From positions 1 to 28,912 of the forward strand of contig LRSR01012415.1 of assembly GCA_001579985.1 (NCBI GenBank): 28,912 nt of DNA. The letters run 5' to 3'. The stretch comes from Hypsibius dujardini (taxonomy: Eukaryota; Tardigrada; Eutardigrada; Parachela; Hypsibiidae). This document shows positions 18,863 to 26,825 of the stretch, one piece after another. Under the pieces are notes generated by a model that ran no database searches, was not told the DNA's origin, and saw only the letters and a program-made list of their open reading frames with translations. Numbering within the stretch: the stretch's first letter is position 1; each line of letters starts with the position of its first letter. The position numbers were made by a program, and so were the translations under genes.

Positions 18863-19942
18863 ATGAATCTACTGAACAAGTACCTCGACGCCCGGAACCC
18901 CGGCAGCTTCGGTGGTATCGATCGATTCTTCGAAAGCGTGAAGGGAGACGTCGCGGACAAGAAACAAGCTCAACAGCTTTTGGAACAGCTCGACCCTTAC
19001 AGCATCAACAAGGAAAACCGAAAACGATTCCCTCGAAACCGTGTTGTCGTGAGCAATATGACACAGCAGTTTCAGATCGATCTTGCAGACTTTCGCCGAT
19101 ACAAGGACGAAAACAAAGGTGTGCAGTACCTAATGTTTGCAATCGACTGTTTCTCCAAGAAGGCCAGCGTACAACCACTTCTCACCAAAGGCGCCGATCA
19201 TGTTAAAAAGGCCCTGCAAAAAGTGTTTAACGAAATGGGCGAACCGGAACGGATCCAAGTGGACAAAGCAAAAGAGTTTTTTAACTCTACCGTAAAAGCG
19301 TTTCTTAAATCAAAGCAAGTCGAGTTGTTTTCCACTGAAAACAACGACATCAAGGCGGGACAAGCTGAACGACTTATTCGTACCTTTAAATCTCGCATAT
19401 GGCGACTGTTTCGGCACAGAATGTCAACAGAGTACGTTGATAAAATTCAAGATTTTGTGTACTCTTACAATCGGTCGATCCACCGCTCTCATGGTATGGA
19501 ACCAAATAACGTCTCACAAGGCAATTCCTTACAAGTGTTTAATCGGCTCTATAGTGATCTCTTGAGTCAAAGTAGCAGGACGCCACGATACCGGGTCGGT
19601 GAGCATGTAAGAATCTCAAAACTCAAGGGTGTGTTTGAAAAAGGATTCGAGTATCGCTACCAGGAACGGATTTACAAAATTGTGCAGGTCATTCCTCACA
19701 AGAAACCAATGTACCGCATTCAAACCTTAAAAGGTAGTCCTGTAGCGGGCAAATTCTACGAGCAGGAATTATCATTAGTCCGGGGCGATCTTAGTGAAAA
19801 AACTTTCACGATTGAGAAAGTTATTAAAGAGCGAACACGAAATGGAAAACGCGAATGCTTGGTTCGATGGTTGGGATACGATTCGGAAGACGACGAGTGG
19901 ATAGTAAAATCAAAATGCACGAAGCCTCATCGTTCTACATAA
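18863..19942 (+). CDS. int: Retroviral-type integrase with C-terminal chromodomain
   Basis: 359 aa. The DDE core: D73 (FQIDLADF), D134 (IQVDKAKEFFN) and E169 (AGQAERLIRTFK), with 34 residues between the last two, as in the rve family. An N-terminal helical region replaces a clear HHCC finger. The C-terminal chromodomain at about 315-350 has FTIEKVIKER, ECLVRWLGYDS and DEWI. It cuts and joins the TIR ends to target DNA. Stop TAA. It overlaps the start of the penton gene by 28 bp. Confidence 0.95.
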   Translation: MNLLNKYLDARNPGSFGGIDRFFESVKGDVADKKQAQQLLEQLDPYSINKENRKRFPRNRVVVSNMTQQFQIDLADFRRYKDENKGVQYLMFAIDCFSKKASVQPLLTKGADHVKKALQKVFNEMGEPERIQVDKAKEFFNSTVKAFLKSKQVELFSTENNDIKAGQAERLIRTFKSRIWRLFRHRMSTEYVDKIQDFVYSYNRSIHRSHGMEPNNVSQGNSLQVFNRLYSDLLSQSSRTPRYRVGEHVRISKLKGVFEKGFEYRYQERIYKIVQVIPHKKPMYRIQTLKGSPVAGKFYEQELSLVRGDLSEKTFTIEKVIKERTRNGKRECLVRWLGYDSEDDEWIVKSKCTKPHRST

Positions 19943-20844
19943 CACTACCATGTGACAGCTGTTTGGAACTTTATCCAAACAACAATGCAGCCGACTGGAT
20001 TACAAAGTTACAGCAGCCCATTCAACTCAAAGGACGATGGTAAGTCTGCCTGGCAGAGGCTCATTATACCAATACATTGTGGACCCTACAGGAAGAACAA
20101 AAGATTTTAATTCATCAAATTAAAAGTGTAGATTATGAAAAGTGGGTTTTTCCAACTACCGAAACCGTCATCACGGTTCCTGCGGGTCTTTACAAGGAAC
20201 CCAAAGATTTGATCAATGTCATCAACAACCAAGTACCCCTGCTTGAAGAAGTGACGCTGACTAACCGCATCAGTTCCAGCCGCACTACGGAGACTCCGGC
20301 CGTAACGTTTTACATGACGGAGAGCAGTAATCCCATTTTGCGCCTTAAAGTTGCATCTCCACTGATTATGTTGACCTTTCCACCAGGCTCTGAAACACTC
20401 AAGGCGATGTTGGGACTACAGCCACAAGAGAAAATTCTCAAATACCCGCTGCTAGACAATGTGCTTAAACCAACACCCAGAACGGCTACAGAGCAAGACG
20501 AAAAAGTCAGAATGCTATTTGCCGACATTAAACCATGGACATGGACAGCACAACGAGCATTCGATCCTAGTGTTGGAAACCAAATTTTGTACGTTTACTG
20601 CAGCGTCGCTGATTTTTCCTTTCTCGGTGGGGAAAAGGCTCAAATTTTACGGACACTAGCTATTGACGGCAAGTATGGACAAGTCAAGACTGAAAGATTT
20701 GACATCGGTCACTATGTTCCCGTTTTACCTTCTCAGTTTGAAACTATTCAAGTGACTATAGCTAATGAACTTGGGGACAATGCACGTTTTCATTCTGGAA
20801 AATCCCTAATTCGATTACACTTTCGGCCTTACAGGCCCTACTAG
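19915..20844 (+). pseudogene. Penton (minor capsid) protein with an in-frame TAA
   Basis: ATG at 19915 (MHEASSFYITLPCDSC). The reading frame runs to TGG-TAA at 20038-20043, and the same frame continues without a gap to a TAG at 20842-20844, with a penton-like N-terminal strand on both sides (TKLQQPIQLKGRW; VCLAEAHYTNTLW) and later FADIKPWTW and IRLHFRPYRPY. Thus one codon is replaced by a stop in an otherwise intact frame of 310 codons. The bases around it (G, GTAAGT) look like a splice donor, but the good acceptor at 20091 breaks the frame; the in-phase AG at 20126 lacks a pyrimidine tract and would remove family-like sequence. A nonsense mutation or read-through is more likely. It caps the fivefold vertices of the capsid. 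Confidence 0.85.
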
Positions 20845-20850
20845 TTTGTC

Positions 20851-21258
20851 ATGCCGCTTACAGAATACATCCCAGACCCCCGTCGATATGAGGGGGTCTT
20901 TGTTACGCAGATGGGATACGGTCCTATGGTTCGATATCATGGATCACACGCTCAGTACGGGGCGGGGTTCCCACAACTATTAAAGTCCCTTTTTTCTAAG
21001 ATTGCATCTTTTGCAAAACCTATTTTAAAATCTGCTGCCCCTCACGCACGTGCAGCGCTCTCTGCCGCTGCACCACATTTACAAGAAGCCGCCACAGGTA
21101 TTGTTAAAGACGCCGGTCGTGGAGCAGTTGAGGCTATTAATAAAAAGCTTACCGAAATCCAAGACGGTCGTGGACGTAAACGGAAGAAACTTTCCAAAAA
21201 GAAAAAGGTGATCAGAAGAAAGAAAACACCATCATACGGTATTGAGGATTACTATTAG
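20851..21258 (+). CDS. pVI-like minor capsid / membrane-active protein
   Basis: 135 aa. An N-terminal region with YIPDPRRYEGVFV, then a GAGF signature and an amphipathic Ala-rich helix (FSKIASFAKPILKSAAP), then a strongly basic tail (RGRKRKKLSKKKK) and YGIEDYY at the end. This layout (Gly-rich entry, amphipathic helix, basic tail) is typical of the protein lying beside the MCP in Polintons and is compared with adenovirus pVI. Starts 6 bp after the penton stop and ends 1 bp before the MCP ATG. Confidence 0.75.
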   Translation: MPLTEYIPDPRRYEGVFVTQMGYGPMVRYHGSHAQYGAGFPQLLKSLFSKIASFAKPILKSAAPHARAALSAAAPHLQEAATGIVKDAGRGAVEAINKKLTEIQDGRGRKRKKLSKKKKVIRRKKTPSYGIEDYY

Positions 21259-21259
21259 G

Positions 21260-22588
21260 ATGGCCTTCACCTTGGAAGGTTCGGCGTCGGCCATGCATCC
21301 AGAGTCGCAAATGTTTAGTGTCCCCGTCACATTCACTGAGCGCTGGAAAGTGGAACATGACCGTCTTCATCCAACTGCTACCTTGGCGGACGGAACTACC
21401 ACAGGGGATATTGTTTTCTACATTCCACCTAGCACTACCGGTATGGTTGTTCTTAAAGACGTTGCACTTGAACTGGAGCTTGGTCTACAAGTAAAAAAGC
21501 CCGATTCTGAATGGAGAATGGTTGACCAGACCGATGGTGTAGCCATTGTAAATAATGCCCTCCATTCCATCTTCTCAAGCGTTCACGTCTCTGTTGCCAA
21601 CAAGGTTATTTCTGACGCGTCCACGTTCTACCCTTACCGTGCATACCTCGACAATTTGTTCAACAACACTGTTCAAACACAAAGGTCTCAGCTGACTTCA
21701 TGTGGTTGGTACCCTGATACCCCTCATAAATTTAATTCCGAAACTGAAAACGCACAGGAACAAAGACGTCGAACACTGTTTGGACGAGGCCATTTCGTTC
21801 AGTTATCAGGACGGATTTGTTCTGACCTTTTCGAACAAGAAAAGGATCTGATTACCGGTGTTCCAGTCACCATTCGGTTTGTTATGGCCAAACCTGAATT
21901 TTATTTGCGGAAATTTGATTCGGACTTAACTAAGCAGTTTCGAATTGTCATTAAAAACCCTCGTCTCCGCATCCGACGGAACATTCCAGCACCAGATTAT
22001 TTGATTAGCACCACCGAAGAACTTCAAAGTAAACCTTGTAAATACCACGTGGAACGGACCGTCATCCGAGTTACCGATATTCCCAGATCTACACAGAGCA
22101 CGGTTATAAGCAACCTACAAATAGGTCAGCTCCCAAAGATTTGCTTGATTGGTTTCGTGGACAGCAAAGACTTTCACGGAGATTCTACCCGTTCACCGTT
22201 TCTGTTTGATCATTTTGGACTTCAGCAAATTAGTTGTGAAGTGGACGGCCAATCGTTTCCCGGCCGACCGTACACTGCCGAATTTGACAAATTCCAAAGT
22301 TTAGAGTGCTACGAAGGCTTGTTGGAGACGTTTGAGAAGCGGCACGATCCTCACGGCGAGTTTTGGTTTGATCGGGAAGATTACGCCGGTGGATACACTC
22401 TTTTTGGTATGAAACTTGGCACATGCGGTCGTAGAACTCTGGGACTAATTCGTCAAGGAAACCTCAGTATCTCTTTAACGTTCGCACAACCATTAAAGTC
22501 AACAATCATGATGATGGCTTATCTCGTATATGACTCGATTATCGAGATTAATCAGTTCCGTGTGCTCAGCACCGACTTCACAGCATGA
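21260..22588 (+). CDS. Double jelly-roll major capsid protein
   Basis: 442 aa, starts MAFTLEGSAS. Two successive beta-rich halves: the first with FYIPPSTTGMVVLKDVALEL and NNALHSIFSSVHVSVANKVI, YPYRAYLDNLFNN; the second with PAPDYLIS, KYHVERTVIRV and the ending AYLVYDSIIEINQFR. These are typical of Polinton hexon-like capsid proteins in sequence and length. It forms the capsid shell. Its stop overlaps the protease start (ATGA at 22585-22588). Confidence 0.93.
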   Translation: MAFTLEGSASAMHPESQMFSVPVTFTERWKVEHDRLHPTATLADGTTTGDIVFYIPPSTTGMVVLKDVALELELGLQVKKPDSEWRMVDQTDGVAIVNNALHSIFSSVHVSVANKVISDASTFYPYRAYLDNLFNNTVQTQRSQLTSCGWYPDTPHKFNSETENAQEQRRRTLFGRGHFVQLSGRICSDLFEQEKDLITGVPVTIRFVMAKPEFYLRKFDSDLTKQFRIVIKNPRLRIRRNIPAPDYLISTTEELQSKPCKYHVERTVIRVTDIPRSTQSTVISNLQIGQLPKICLIGFVDSKDFHGDSTRSPFLFDHFGLQQISCEVDGQSFPGRPYTAEFDKFQSLECYEGLLETFEKRHDPHGEFWFDREDYAGGYTLFGMKLGTCGRRTLGLIRQGNLSISLTFAQPLKSTIMMMAYLVYDSIIEINQFRVLSTDFTA

Positions 22589-23091
22589 ACACTTCCAGCA
22601 TTAAAGCTGCTCTGGAGAGCAACTCTGTCACCAAGTCTTCTTTTCGTGGAATTTTTGCCGCTGACAAGATTTCAGTATTAGGACCTTTGCCCGGTGGATG
22701 TGTAATTAACACTGACCCGTCCACAGGCCCCGGCATGCACTGGCTTGCAGCGTACCAAGATCGCCCGGATGTTGTGGAGATTTTCGACTCTTTTGGAAAA
22801 GATTTGTCTTTTTATAAAATTAACGCTTTTCACAATCTGCGAATCGTGAAACAGACTGAGCAGTTCCAATCCAATGGTTCGACCGTTTGTGGTCAGTATT
22901 GTTTATTCTTTTTACTTAGAAGATGCAGCGGAGAACATTACGGAGATATAATTCACTTGTTTACGCAGAATAAGCATGCTAATGATGCAATGGTGACTCA
23001 GTATGTGAACCATTATTTCGACTTGAATACCAAAGTCCAAGATGACAGTTTTCTCAAACAAGTATGCAAAAATTTTCTGGAACTAAAGTAG
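22585..23091 (+). CDS. Adenain/Ulp1-like capsid maturation cysteine protease
   Basis: 168 aa. Catalytic layout of the C5/C48 group: H52 (GMHWLA), D68 (IFDSFG), Q95 and C102 (Q then seven residues on, VCGQYC). The length matches Polinton proteases. It processes minor capsid proteins. It ends 1 bp before the stop of the converging minus-strand frame at 23093. Confidence 0.93.
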   Translation: MNTSSIKAALESNSVTKSSFRGIFAADKISVLGPLPGGCVINTDPSTGPGMHWLAAYQDRPDVVEIFDSFGKDLSFYKINAFHNLRIVKQTEQFQSNGSTVCGQYCLFFLLRRCSGEHYGDIIHLFTQNKHANDAMVTQYVNHYFDLNTKVQDDSFLKQVCKNFLELK

Positions 23092-23092
23092 A

Positions 23093-23304
23093 CTAAACAT
23101 TCTTTTCCGCCTTGCATCCGAAAGGGTCCAGCACACAGACCTTGTTGACTACCCTCAAGCGCTTGTTGATGTCCTCCATCAAACATTGGCGGTTGCTGTT
23201 GAACCATTCGTCCAGTCGCGCGGTAATATCCAAAAGTTGCTGGCAGGTCACGACATTGTTGGTCAAGAGGATGGATTCTACGTAGCGTTGCTTTTTAGCC
23301 TCCT
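23093..23304 (-). other. Displaced C-terminal part of the 23278-24069 gene
   Basis: The -1 frame on the minus strand is open from about 23304 to a TAG at 23093-23095 and has a helical, coding-like composition (LLDITARLDEWFNSN, DPFGCKA). It overlaps the last codons of the previous ORF. The frames differ by one base somewhere between about 23300 and 23282; a run of five A (minus strand, 23292-23296) lies there. Its stop is one base away from the protease stop, the kind of tight convergent packing seen elsewhere in the element. Either a one-base mutation or a slippage site. Confidence 0.6.
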
Positions 23305-24069
23305 CCTTAAGGCCGCCTTAAGGTCCTCCGGATGCGCATCCCTTGGGATACCGTACTCACAACTGTGACCTTGACCCGGGCAGTCAGGCTCAGTCTCCGG
23401 ATTCAGACAAGTGGGACAGCGGTCCCGGCGAAGTCCCAAAATGTGCTGATACATCAAGTGGGCTAAACCGTTCTTCAACTCCTTGAATTTCATTCCCGGG
23501 CCAGGCTTACCTTCCTTGAACTGCGGCACAGCCACAATGTCTTGCAGCACCTTCATCTCTTTGAACATCTTTTTGAGATTGTCGTAGGTGGACTTGCCGA
23601 ACGAGAGACCGTCCTTCTTCAGGGCTACAATGTTGCCGTTTTTCAAGGTGGCGAAGCGACGAACCGTAGCGATGTTGTTGCCTCGGAACTTGCTCCACTG
23701 AAGGTAAAGTCCGTTGCCCAAAGCATACTTTGTTGGTCCGTCCTCCCCATCAGGTCGATCAGCCACTCCGGACATGATGGTGCCGTACAGACGGAGGAAT
23801 TGAGTCAGGTCCATAGTGACGGCCTTTCCCGTCTCCGCCGGTTCGCCGATGGGTCCTTTGCGCTCACAGAGACGGATATTTATCCGACCTTCAGCATCGG
23901 GAGAAAATGACAAGTATTTGTCGTACCCGATCTTATAGACGGGACGATTCTTTTCAACAAAGGCAACTTGACCGTTGACAGGAAGTTCCGGGAGTTTATA
24001 CTCGTCGTTCATAGGCATTTCCGTTTCGACGTCCTCAATCTTGCGCTTCTTCATTGCAGCCTCAGCCAT
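23278..24069 (-). CDS. PC4-like two-domain protein with C-terminal zinc motif
   Basis: 263 aa, starts MAEAAMKKRKIEDVE with a basic KKRK cluster. Domain 1 (about 45-99): YDKYLSFSPDAEGRINIRL then GKAVTMDLTQFLRL; domain 2 (about 115-171): YALGNGLYLQWSKFRGN, VRRFATL, then a helix FGKSTYDNLKKMF. Each has four strands then a helix, as in the PC4/SUB1 ssDNA-binding fold. A Cys cluster follows: C218-x2-C221, C230, C237. The frame ends in TAG, but the reverse-strand sequence beyond (to 23093) reads open in the -1 frame and looks coding, so the end is likely displaced (see next entry). Likely binds single-stranded element DNA or acts in transcription; inference. Confidence 0.7.
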   Translation of the reverse strand: MAEAAMKKRKIEDVETEMPMNDEYKLPELPVNGQVAFVEKNRPVYKIGYDKYLSFSPDAEGRINIRLCERKGPIGEPAETGKAVTMDLTQFLRLYGTIMSGVADRPDGEDGPTKYALGNGLYLQWSKFRGNNIATVRRFATLKNGNIVALKKDGLSFGKSTYDNLKKMFKEMKVLQDIVAVPQFKEGKPGPGMKFKELKNGLAHLMYQHILGLRRDRCPTCLNPETEPDCPGQGHSCEYGIPRDAHPEDLKAALRRRLKSNAT

Positions 24070-24221
24070 TTTAATTATTTAAGAGGATAGTGGAAAACGG
24101 AAAACGTAAACATTTGAATCTGATCGGTTAAGCATTCTCACACGCTGAAATAGTTCACTCGTACAACAACCTACTCCCCCGATTGTGAATCGTATCCCCG
24201 ACGATAACTCATCACCCCGAA
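24070..24221. promoter_or_regulatory. Divergent intergenic region
   Basis: The 152 bp between the minus-strand PC4-like gene and the plus-strand membrane protein. It presumably drives both; no clear TATA box is seen. Confidence 0.35.
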
Positions 24222-24437
24222 ATGGATACTGACGAGCGAGGAACGTGTTTGAACCAACCCGAGCGAAAACACCCATGTATCGCAAAGGTGTGCATCACGT
24301 TTTTGTACGTTTTTCTTTTTATGGCGTTGATTGGATTTTTAATTGCGGAACACGCTACCAAATTGGCTTTTATTATTCAACCACAAGATAACATGACATT
24401 CCAAGATTTCATTAGCATGTTTAAAAACACTACTTGA
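24222..24437 (+). CDS. Small single-pass membrane protein
   Basis: 71 aa, ATG at 24222. A hydrophilic N-terminus, a hydrophobic segment at about 20-42 (VCITFLYVFLFMALIGFLIA), then about 29 residues including an N-glycosylation motif (NMT). It is the only plus-strand gene among minus-strand accessory genes, and its stop overlaps that of the converging gene by 8 bp. No family recognised. Confidence 0.55.
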   Translation: MDTDERGTCLNQPERKHPCIAKVCITFLYVFLFMALIGFLIAEHATKLAFIIQPQDNMTFQDFISMFKNTT

Positions 24438-25089
24438 TATTCGCAATAATTCCACTCCAGGCATAATTGGGCAAAGCCAACAAAATTTCCAGAACCACAA
24501 TACCGGCCTCACGATTGTTCATGTCACTACTCAAGAGGTGGTCAGTAACTATAAAAACATTCTCTAAGCCCAGATCCCTCACGCTGGCCAGTGGCATCAG
24601 GACTGGCTTAACTCCCTCTTCCTTCAGTTGGTTCACACATGCCGGTGGGATGCTCAAGACGGCATCGGCTCGCTTGCTTGTTTTGTGACGAACCAATCGC
24701 AAGAGCGGTTTCCGCTTTTCGTTGATCCAGTGAATTTGCAGCGTGTTGTTGACCTTGAAGACCTCAGGATTGTTCTCCGGTTTCAACAGATACCCGGGAA
24801 CCATCTTCTCTTTCTCGTCTTTATAGTAGGGCTTATAGTGTTCGCAGTGGTCAGATAGGATGTAGGCTAGAAGCTGAAGAAATTCCTGGACGCTGACCCG
24901 GAAGGCTTTCGTTTTTCGTAAAGCGCGTAGTCCAATCTCCAATTTGTCACCGACAACAAACATGCTGATTTCAAGGTTCCCCATATTATAGAATGGTGTT
25001 TCCGGACTAGAGATTGGCTTTCCGTTGAAAGACTGGAAGAATTCTGAAATAACTTCCGTCTCCAGGATGTCATTCAGGAGGTCGTCCAT
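24430..25089 (-). CDS. PC4-like two-domain protein, module A
   Basis: 219 aa from the ATG at 25089 (AAGATGG, good context; an upstream in-frame ATG at 25179 would overlap the preceding gene more and add a basic leader). Domain 1 (about 38-80): GNLEISMFVVGDKLEIGLR, FRVSVQEFLQLL; domain 2 (about 110-160): FKVNNTLQIHWINEKRKPL, LRLVRHK, LSIPPACVNQL. Strand-strand-strand-strand-helix in both, as in the 23278-24069 gene. Its N-terminal LETE is shared with module B. Overlaps the preceding dsRBD-like gene by 20 bp. Confidence 0.62.
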   Translation of the reverse strand: MDDLLNDILETEVISEFFQSFNGKPISSPETPFYNMGNLEISMFVVGDKLEIGLRALRKTKAFRVSVQEFLQLLAYILSDHCEHYKPYYKDEKEKMVPGYLLKPENNPEVFKVNNTLQIHWINEKRKPLLRLVRHKTSKRADAVLSIPPACVNQLKEEGVKPVLMPLASVRDLGLENVFIVTDHLLSSDMNNREAGIVVLEILLALPNYAWSGIIANIK

Positions 25090-25348
25090 CTTCTTCTTTT
25101 TCCGACTCAGCCGACTCGGACTCAGACGAGTAGCCAAGTTGACTGTAGCAGTAGTGGTGGATGTAAATCTTTTTATCACACCTGTGTTGGGCTATGGCTT
25201 CACTGTGTGATTGCCCAATGTGCACACAACCGTGTAAATCACCGCGGACAACAAAAACAGAACCTTCTTTGTGGTAAGTGTACTTTATTGACTGCTCAGA
25301 ACGACAATGAATAACCCAAGAATATTCACCGTTATAAGGTCGCGGCAT
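25070..25348 (-). CDS. dsRNA-binding-domain-like protein, module A
   Basis: 92 aa, start ATG at 25348 (AAAATGCC). Central region 10-67: YSWVIHC, a turn, SVFVVRGDLHG, CVHIGQSHSEAIAQHRCDKKIYIHHY, that is three strands then a helix with G-x-S-x-x-E-A-I and K-K-I-Y, as in the second half of a dsRBD. The tail is acidic and Ser-rich (SSESESAESEKEEDG). It aligns with the module B protein along strands and helix. The N-terminal helix of a full dsRBD is missing. Possible dsRNA or RNAi-related role; inference. Confidence 0.5.
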   Translation of the reverse strand: MPRPYNGEYSWVIHCRSEQSIKYTYHKEGSVFVVRGDLHGCVHIGQSHSEAIAQHRCDKKIYIHHYCYSQLGYSSESESAESEKEEDGRPPE

Positions 25349-25437
25349 TTTCACAACTGAATAAAACGAAAAAAGATATAAAACGAATTCGATAAACCGA
25401 AAGAAAAGGCTGTGATTAAGAAACCCGAAACTGTGAC

Positions 25438-25929
25438 TCAGAAAGTGTCGTATTGGTTAAACTTGAGAATGTGTTGAAACTTGTACAGCTGATGAATCCA
25501 CAAGATGACCGCCTGGTCTGAGTCACGGGACCAGCAAGATATAGTGACGCGCCACAATTTACAGCGAAGTGGCTCGAACTCCTCCCTCTGAATTTGAATG
25601 ACGATTCCCTGCTCGGTCCCTAGAAACATATCCGGTTCATCTGGCTTTAAGCCTTCTAAACGCGGCCAGATTTCTTCGTTAAACTTGATGCGACGAAAGC
25701 GATCGATAACGTCTTTGCTCCATTTCACCGGCCGCGGTTCCATGTCAAACCTAACTCCGTTGACGGTCCCATCTGGAAGCCATAACAACGTCACGCTGAG
25801 TGGACGATCCATGGTGAGGCTCAAGTTGAAAGATCGCTGGACTTCTTCAGGAACATCCTTCCTCCCTTCCGTTTCCAACACTGCTTTCATCAGAGTCAGG
25901 GCTTCTTCCTCTTTCGTAGAAGTCGTCAT
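25438..25929 (-). CDS. PC4-like two-domain protein, module B
   Basis: 163 aa, start ATG at 25929. N-terminal LETE as in module A. Domain 1 (about 34-82): SFNLSLTM, LSVTLLWLPDGTVNGVRFD, then PVKWSKDVIDRFRRI; domain 2 (about 100-157): MFLGTEQGIVIQIQREEF, LWRVTISCW, then AVILWIHQLYKF. It is shorter than the other two PC4-like proteins. Overlaps the preceding dsRBD-like gene by 83 bp. Confidence 0.58.
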   Translation of the reverse strand: MTTSTKEEEALTLMKAVLETEGRKDVPEEVQRSFNLSLTMDRPLSVTLLWLPDGTVNGVRFDMEPRPVKWSKDVIDRFRRIKFNEEIWPRLEGLKPDEPDMFLGTEQGIVIQIQREEFEPLRCKLWRVTISCWSRDSDQAVILWIHQLYKFQHILKFNQYDTF

Positions 25930-26161
25930 TGTTATTGCTATTAATGTACTCGTCGTAGATTTTTCGTGCACAGTTATCGATTGCTTCAGCAATAGTTCTG
26001 CCTCGGCCACAATAAACTGAATCGTATATAATTGCTTTGGCGTAAAAGGGAGCGGAAGTGTTGCCGAGATAAGGACAACGCTTTACTAGATATGAAAGAC
26101 CACAGATTCCAAGTGACTTTGCTACTTCAGAATTTTCCAACAAGTCTTTGTATAAAGCCAT
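25847..26161 (-). CDS. dsRNA-binding-domain-like protein, module B
   Basis: 104 aa, starts MALYKDLLENSEVAKSLG (a helix), then LSYLVKRCP, APFYAKAIIYDSVYCGRG and TIAEAIDNCARKIYDEY: helix, three strands and a helix, matching a dsRBD in order and with G-x-G-x-T before the last helix. The tail is acidic, Ser-rich and ends GREEGCS. It is the better of the two dsRBD-like matches. It starts the operon-like minus-strand series, 89 bp from the previous gene. Confidence 0.58.
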   Translation of the reverse strand: MALYKDLLENSEVAKSLGICGLSYLVKRCPYLGNTSAPFYAKAIIYDSVYCGRGRTIAEAIDNCARKIYDEYINSNNNDDFYERGRSPDSDESSVGNGREEGCS

Positions 26162-26250
26162 GACAATGATTTTGGCAATTTCATTTTATTGTTTGCTCAC
26201 ACCCGAAACATCACAACCCGACAAGAAAGTCTGACTCATAAATCTGACAA

Positions 26251-26661
26251 CTAAAAAGTTCTGTCACCACGACCGTACAAGTAGAAGATGATGTTCTTTG
26301 CTTGTCGATGAGCAATCTTAGCCTCAACCGAAACACGTTTCATTGCAATAGTCCAGCCTAGGTCAGAGGATTTCAGGCGACTTATCATTCTCCAGTTTTT
26401 GCCCTGCCTCTCCAATCGGTTCAGTCGTAAGCGCAGCAGTTCACAGCTTTGAGTTTCGTTGAGAACTTCCGGAAGGTCCAGACGAGAAGACGATGCTCCC
26501 AGCCTAAGTGCCATTTTCCGGATGATGTCGCTCAGTTCATCGACGTACTTCCGGCGGAAGGCTCTCTTACTGTTCCTTTCCCAGACGATCCGGGGCTGTA
26601 AAGCTAGGATTTCTTCCGTAGACTCTTGCATGAAGAAGATAATGTTCCGGATCTCTTCCAT
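26251..26661 (-). CDS. Hypothetical helical protein
   Basis: 136 aa, starts MEEIRNIIFFMQES. Almost wholly helical and rich in Arg, Leu and Glu (RRKYVDELSDIIRKMALRLG). The ATG follows a good acceptor (TTTTATTCCAG, exon from 26666) and lies about 160 bp from a TATA box at 26819-26825. No family recognised. Confidence 0.6.
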   Translation of the reverse strand: MEEIRNIIFFMQESTEEILALQPRIVWERNSKRAFRRKYVDELSDIIRKMALRLGASSSRLDLPEVLNETQSCELLRLRLNRLERQGKNWRMISRLKSSDLGWTIAMKRVSVEAKIAHRQAKNIIFYLYGRGDRTF

Positions 26662-26666
26662 TTTTT

Positions 26667-26728
26667 CTGGAATAAAAATAAAAGCATTAGATTTTGATTT
26701 TAATCATCCCGGAAAACTGTGGACTTGC
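26667..26728 (-). other. Likely 5' UTR intron with a GC-AG boundary
   Basis: On the minus strand the sequence AG|GCAAGT at 26728 and TTTATTCCAG ending at 26667 match splice consensus apart from GC in place of GT. The intron would be 62 bp, as in PolB. Confidence 0.45.
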
Positions 26729-26818
26729 CTAGACGGAGTCGCGTAGGGTCCTGGAGTCGAACAAGAGTCCTGTGCTTGTAAAGTGAAAGTAATTGCGAAT
26801 GAAAGGGTAAGACCCGAG

Positions 26819-26825
26819 TTATATA
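26819..26825 (-). promoter_or_regulatory. TATA box for the 26251-26661 gene
   Basis: TATATAA in the minus-strand sequence GGGGTATATAACTCGGG; a transcription start about 30 bp on would lie near 26790. Confidence 0.65.

Noticed and set aside
20040-20091. 52-bp intron with GTAAGT donor in the penton gene
   Set aside because: Size and ends are ideal, but joining shifts the frame to an immediate stop, and the skipped bases continue the protein in frame.
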